In this document: piece after piece, positions 5,463 through 7,724 of the stretch
How positions within the stretch are numbered: position 1 is the stretch's first letter
Layout: each line of letters opens with the position of its first letter
Notes under the pieces: generated by a model
The model's database searches: none
What the model saw: only the letters and a program-made list of their open reading frames with translations
Told to the model about the DNA's origin: nothing
From: Bacillota bacterium
GTDB taxonomy: Bacteria > Bacillota > Clostridia > Christensenellales > Aristaeellaceae
Assembly: GCA_023458835.1 (NCBI GenBank)
Contig: JAEWWY010000401.1
Location: 1 to 7,724, forward strand
Direction of reading: 5' to 3'
DNA length: 7,724 bases
Translations under genes and position numbers: made by a program

Positions 5463-6137
5463 GTGCGCAGGCAAAGCGGGAAAATATCGGCACTGGCCAC
5501 ACTGGTGGTGGGCATCTTTCTTCTGACCACCATGCAGATAGCTTTTGCCCAGGTGGTGGCCTGGGGTTCCCAGGGTGATCAGGTAGGCACCGTGCAAAAA
5601 AAATTGAAGCAATGGGGCTATTTTAACGGCGCGGTAACGGGGTATTTCGGTCAGGAAACCTACAATGCGGTGGTTCTTTTCCAGCGCAAGAACGGGCTGA
5701 AGGTGGACGGGGTGGTGGGGCCTACCACGGCGGCGGCGCTGGGGATCACGCTGGCCGGCGGGGCTGTTTCCGTAGGCAGCTTCAATGACAGCGAGGTATA
5801 TACCCTGGCCCGGCTCATCAACGGCGAGGCGCGGGGCGAGCCATACATCGGCCAGGTGGCGGTGGGGGCGGTGGTTTTGAACCGGGTAAAAAGCCCCTCC
5901 TTCCCCAATACCATCAGCGGTGTTGTCTATCAGCCCGGCGCGTTCGATGCCGTGTGGGACGGACAGATCAACCTGACGCCCAGCCAGGACAGCATCCGGG
6001 CCGCCAGGGATGCCATGAACGGCTGGGATCCCACCGGCGGAGCGTTGTACTATTATAATCCCGCCACGGCCACCAGCAACTGGATCTGGACGCGGCAGAT
6101 AACCCTGTCCATCGGCCGGCACAACTTTGCCATATAG
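5463..6137 (+). CDS. sleB: Spore cortex-lytic enzyme SleB
   Basis: SleB is a lytic transglycosylase that cleaves muramic-delta-lactam-containing cortex peptidoglycan during germination; it is made in the forespore, exported and stored in the spore. The 224-residue product has a signal peptide (MRRQSGK, hydrophobic core about 9-22, likely cleavage after AFA at 29). A PG_binding_1 domain follows (about 34-93, with GDQVGTVQKKLKQWGYF, GYFGQET and VDGVVGPTT), then a short Gly/Ser linker and the SleB hydrolase domain (about 110-224). INGEARGEPYIGQVAVGAVV (119-138) contains Glu122, the expected catalytic acid, followed by VLNRV, the YQPGAF segment and a final GRHNFAI. The start is GTG at 5463, 7-8 bases after AAAAAGGGGG; no better ATG exists. 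ypeB follows after 12 bases, the usual pairing. Confidence 0.95.
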   Translation: MRRQSGKISALATLVVGIFLLTTMQIAFAQVVAWGSQGDQVGTVQKKLKQWGYFNGAVTGYFGQETYNAVVLFQRKNGLKVDGVVGPTTAAALGITLAGGAVSVGSFNDSEVYTLARLINGEARGEPYIGQVAVGAVVLNRVKSPSFPNTISGVVYQPGAFDAVWDGQINLTPSQDSIRAARDAMNGWDPTGGALYYYNPATATSNWIWTRQITLSIGRHNFAI

Positions 6138-6149
6138 GGAGGGGAGCGC

Positions 6150-7484
6150 ATGCAAAAAAAACATCACATGCTGCTGTACACCTTCCTGTCCCTGGCGCTG
6201 GTAGCAGCCATCGGTACGGCTGTTTATCAGGGGCAGCGTGCCACGCGCATAAGCAGGGCGCTGGAGGATGTGTACTACAGCGCCGTGCTGGATACCATCA
6301 GCCAACTGCAGAGCATGGAAATCAAAATGAACAAGCTTCTGGTGTCGGGCACGCCGCAGACGGGCGTGGAGCTTTTATCCGGCCTGAGCCGCCAGGCTTG
6401 GGACGTGCAGAACAATTTGACCGTGCTGCCCCTTTCGCATGTGGCCATGGAGCCTACGGTGAAGTTTGCGGGGCAGGTAGGCGACTACACGGATACCCTT
6501 GTGCTCAAGGTGGCAAACGGCACGCCGCTGAATGATACGGATCTTAATCAATTGAGCCAGCTCCTTACCAACTGCGTTTTGCTGTCAGGCCAGCTTCAGG
6601 CGGCCCAGCAGCAGATGATCACCCAAAGCATGCGGTATTCAGCGGTAAATCCGCTGTTTTATCAGGATATGCAGGCACAGGCCCGGCCCATGGAGCAGGT
6701 GGGGGATAAGGATAACGGTATCGACTATCCCACGCTGATTTACGACGGGGCGTTTTCCGACGCCAGGCATATGGGCGCCCCCCAGGGGCTGCCCCAGGGG
6801 GACATTACCAAGGAGCAGGCGCTGGAAATCGCCAAGCAATTCGTGGGACCGGAGCGGGTAACGGACGTCAGGGAGGCCGCGGCGATCCAGGGCGCGATAC
6901 CGGCCTGGGGCGTTACGGTCACTATTCCCGATGATACCCTCACCGTGGAGGTGACACGCCAGGGCGGCAAGGTGCTGTGGATGATGCCGGAGCATGCGGA
7001 GTTCAACCAAACGCTTTCCGTGGACCAGTGCAAGGAAAAAGCGAAGGCTTTCCTGCAAAGCAGGGACTTTGGGGAGATGCTGGAAAGCTATTACCAGGTA
7101 TACAACGGCCTGGCGGTGATCAACTATGCCGCTGTGCAGGACGGTGTGCTTTTGTATCCTGATCTTGTGAAGGTGCAGGTGCGCATGGATACAGGGGATA
7201 TCGTGGGCATCGAGGCCAACAATTACTGGATGAATCACCGGCAGCGGGCGCTGGAACAGCCGAAAATCACCGAGGCCGACGCCAGGGATATGGTAAGCAG
7301 CAGGCTGGAGATCCTGCAAATGCGGCTGTGCGTGATCCCCTTCCGCGGAACGGAAAAGCTGTGCTATGAATTTTCATCCGTCTGGGACGACTCCCAGTAC
7401 CTGGTGTATATCGACGCGCTGACAGGCGAGGAACGGGAAATATTGAAGGTCATCGAAAGCGGGACAGGGCCGCTGGCTGCGTGA
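6150..7484 (+). CDS. ypeB: Germination protein YpeB
   Basis: YpeB is required with SleB: in Bacillus each stabilises the other in the dormant spore, and YpeB inhibits SleB until germination. The 444-residue product matches the usual length (about 450). It has an uncleaved N-terminal membrane anchor (about 7-26 after MQKKHH), then a helical, coiled-coil-prone region (about 30-165) and the family signature YPTLIYDGAFSD (193-204). Three PepSY-type repeats follow at about 219-283, 288-357 and 373-436, each beginning with a helix such as ITKEQALEIAKQFVG and continuing into strands. The ATG at 6150 follows a strong GGGAGGGGAG site, 12 bases past the sleB stop, so the two genes form one operon from the sigma-G-like promoter. 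A terminator hairpin lies about 100 bases beyond the stop. Confidence 0.95.
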   Translation: MQKKHHMLLYTFLSLALVAAIGTAVYQGQRATRISRALEDVYYSAVLDTISQLQSMEIKMNKLLVSGTPQTGVELLSGLSRQAWDVQNNLTVLPLSHVAMEPTVKFAGQVGDYTDTLVLKVANGTPLNDTDLNQLSQLLTNCVLLSGQLQAAQQQMITQSMRYSAVNPLFYQDMQAQARPMEQVGDKDNGIDYPTLIYDGAFSDARHMGAPQGLPQGDITKEQALEIAKQFVGPERVTDVREAAAIQGAIPAWGVTVTIPDDTLTVEVTRQGGKVLWMMPEHAEFNQTLSVDQCKEKAKAFLQSRDFGEMLESYYQVYNGLAVINYAAVQDGVLLYPDLVKVQVRMDTGDIVGIEANNYWMNHRQRALEQPKITEADARDMVSSRLEILQMRLCVIPFRGTEKLCYEFSSVWDDSQYLVYIDALTGEEREILKVIESGTGPLAA

Positions 7485-7544
7485 TCCTGTAAACAATTGC
7501 GTTTCTGGAAAGTATGAGTTGTCTGGACAGCAGGAAGATGAAAC

Positions 7545-7574
7545 AGGAGGCAGGGGCGAACGCCCCTGCCTCCT
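7545..7574. repeat. Perfect inverted repeat downstream of ypeB
   Basis: The segment 7545-7557 pairs perfectly with 7562-7574 (13 bp, GC-rich) around a GAAC loop. No T-tract follows on either strand that would make it a good intrinsic terminator: the plus side continues CAGCGTG, and the minus side continues GTTTCATCTTCC, slightly U-rich. It is the first of five inverted repeats between here and the window end. Confidence 0.85.
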
Positions 7575-7723
7575 CAGCGTGTCAACAAAGTGGCAAAGCC
7601 ACTTTGTTGAGCTTTTTCCCTCGCCGCACTGTAAAAACCTTCGGTTTTTACGGCCGTTTGCTCGGGCAAGGTAGGAATTTCTCCGAAATTCCTGCGAAAA
7701 TCACCGCACATGTCGCTGATTTT
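7574..7723 (-). CDS. Small open frame within the palindrome cluster, runs off the window
   Basis: The minus strand is open from the right edge to a TGA at 7576-7574, giving 49 visible residues. An ATG at 7711-7709 would give a 45-residue peptide (begins MCGDFRRNFGEIPTL, ends SGFATLLTR). The frame runs straight through four hairpins and its stop touches the base of the fifth. No ribosome binding site is evident before the ATG, so it is more likely the tail of something further right, or a by-product of a repeat element. I do not recognise a domain. It is listed because it is the only open frame in this stretch. Confidence 0.25.
   Translation of the reverse strand, partial: KISDMCGDFRRNFGEIPTLPEQTAVKTEGFYSAAREKAQQSGFATLLTR
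7582..7617 (+). terminator. Intrinsic terminator for sleB-ypeB
   Basis: A perfect 13-bp stem (7582-7594 with 7598-7610) with an AAA loop is followed by GC and five T residues (7613-7617). It is the first canonical stem plus T-tract after ypeB and would end that transcript. Confidence 0.75.
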
Positions 7724-7724
7724 C

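Larger units (their letters stand above)
7545..7724. repeat. Cluster of five inverted repeats, possible dispersed element
   Basis: Five palindromic units follow one another with short spacers. They are 7545-7574 (13-bp arms), 7582-7610 (13-bp arms), 7631-7651 (9-bp arms, loop TTC), 7673-7693 (9-bp arms, loop TCC) and 7696-7724 (8-bp arms, then 2 more pairs after a C/C mismatch). Only the second has a T-tract. The density and near-perfect symmetry are unlike the rest of the window, whose intergenic regions are short. The cluster may continue beyond the right edge. It resembles an intergenic repeat element rather than a simple terminator, but no second copy is available here to prove it. Confidence 0.6.

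Noticed and set aside
4815..6305. A 496-codon open frame on the minus strand opposite spoIIR, sleB and the start of ypeB
   Set aside because: It is antisense to three recognisable genes and spans their intergenic gaps. Its product is rich in His, Pro, Gly and Gln with no domain, typical of the complementary frame of GC-biased codons.
1..7724. Search for CRISPR arrays, tRNA or rRNA genes, insertion sequences, toxin-antitoxin pairs or defence genes
   Set aside because: No regularly spaced repeats, tRNA-like cloverleaf, rRNA motifs, transposase motifs or defence domains were seen by eye. All substantial coding space except the first gene fragment and the middle operon gene fits known housekeeping, sporulation or hydrolase families.

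Overview
The window looks like chromosomal DNA of an endospore-forming, GC-rich member of the Clostridia (Bacillota). The evidence is a SpoIIR-type sporulation signalling protein, an adjacent sleB-ypeB spore germination pair with a sigma-G-like promoter, a DUF1934 (YwiB-like) protein, purine-rich AGGGG/GGAGG ribosome binding sites, and strong bias for G or C at third codon positions. Nothing suggests a phage, plasmid or insertion sequence. Genus cannot be decided from this sequence alone.

Layout, left to right. (1) 1-279 (+): the end of, or a short, unrecognised gene, closed by a very strong hairpin terminator. (2) 340-1935 (-): pyrG, CTP synthase, convergent with the first gene. It has its own near-consensus housekeeping promoter and a leader hairpin. 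(3) 2091-3738 (-): a three-gene operon read leftward as DUF1934 protein, unknown protein, metallo-beta-lactamase-fold hydrolase. Both junctions are 4-base ATGA overlaps, and the operon ends in an intrinsic terminator that abuts the pyrG promoter. (4) 3739-3863: a divergent promoter region. (5) 3864-7484 (+): ispE (isoprenoid precursor kinase), spoIIR (forespore-to-mother-cell signal), sleB (cortex-lytic enzyme) and ypeB (SleB partner). (6) 7485-7724: a dense series of perfect inverted repeats, including a terminator for sleB-ypeB, with a small open frame on the minus strand that leaves the window.

How the genes work together. PyrG and IspE are housekeeping enzymes. SpoIIR, SleB and YpeB act in the sporulating cell: SpoIIR is secreted by the forespore and triggers pro-sigma-E processing, while SleB and YpeB are made later in the forespore and degrade the spore cortex at germination. 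The predicted sigma-G promoter of sleB overlaps the end of spoIIR.

The most noteworthy observations are: (a) the PyrG glutaminase domain carries glycine where the family has its catalytic nucleophile cysteine, while the rest of the glutaminase site is largely kept, suggesting an ammonia-dependent CTP synthase; (b) the terminal palindrome cluster, which looks like a dispersed repeat element with an open reading frame; and (c) the translationally coupled, largely uncharacterised DUF1934 operon. I found no CRISPR array, RNA gene or obviously new defence system.
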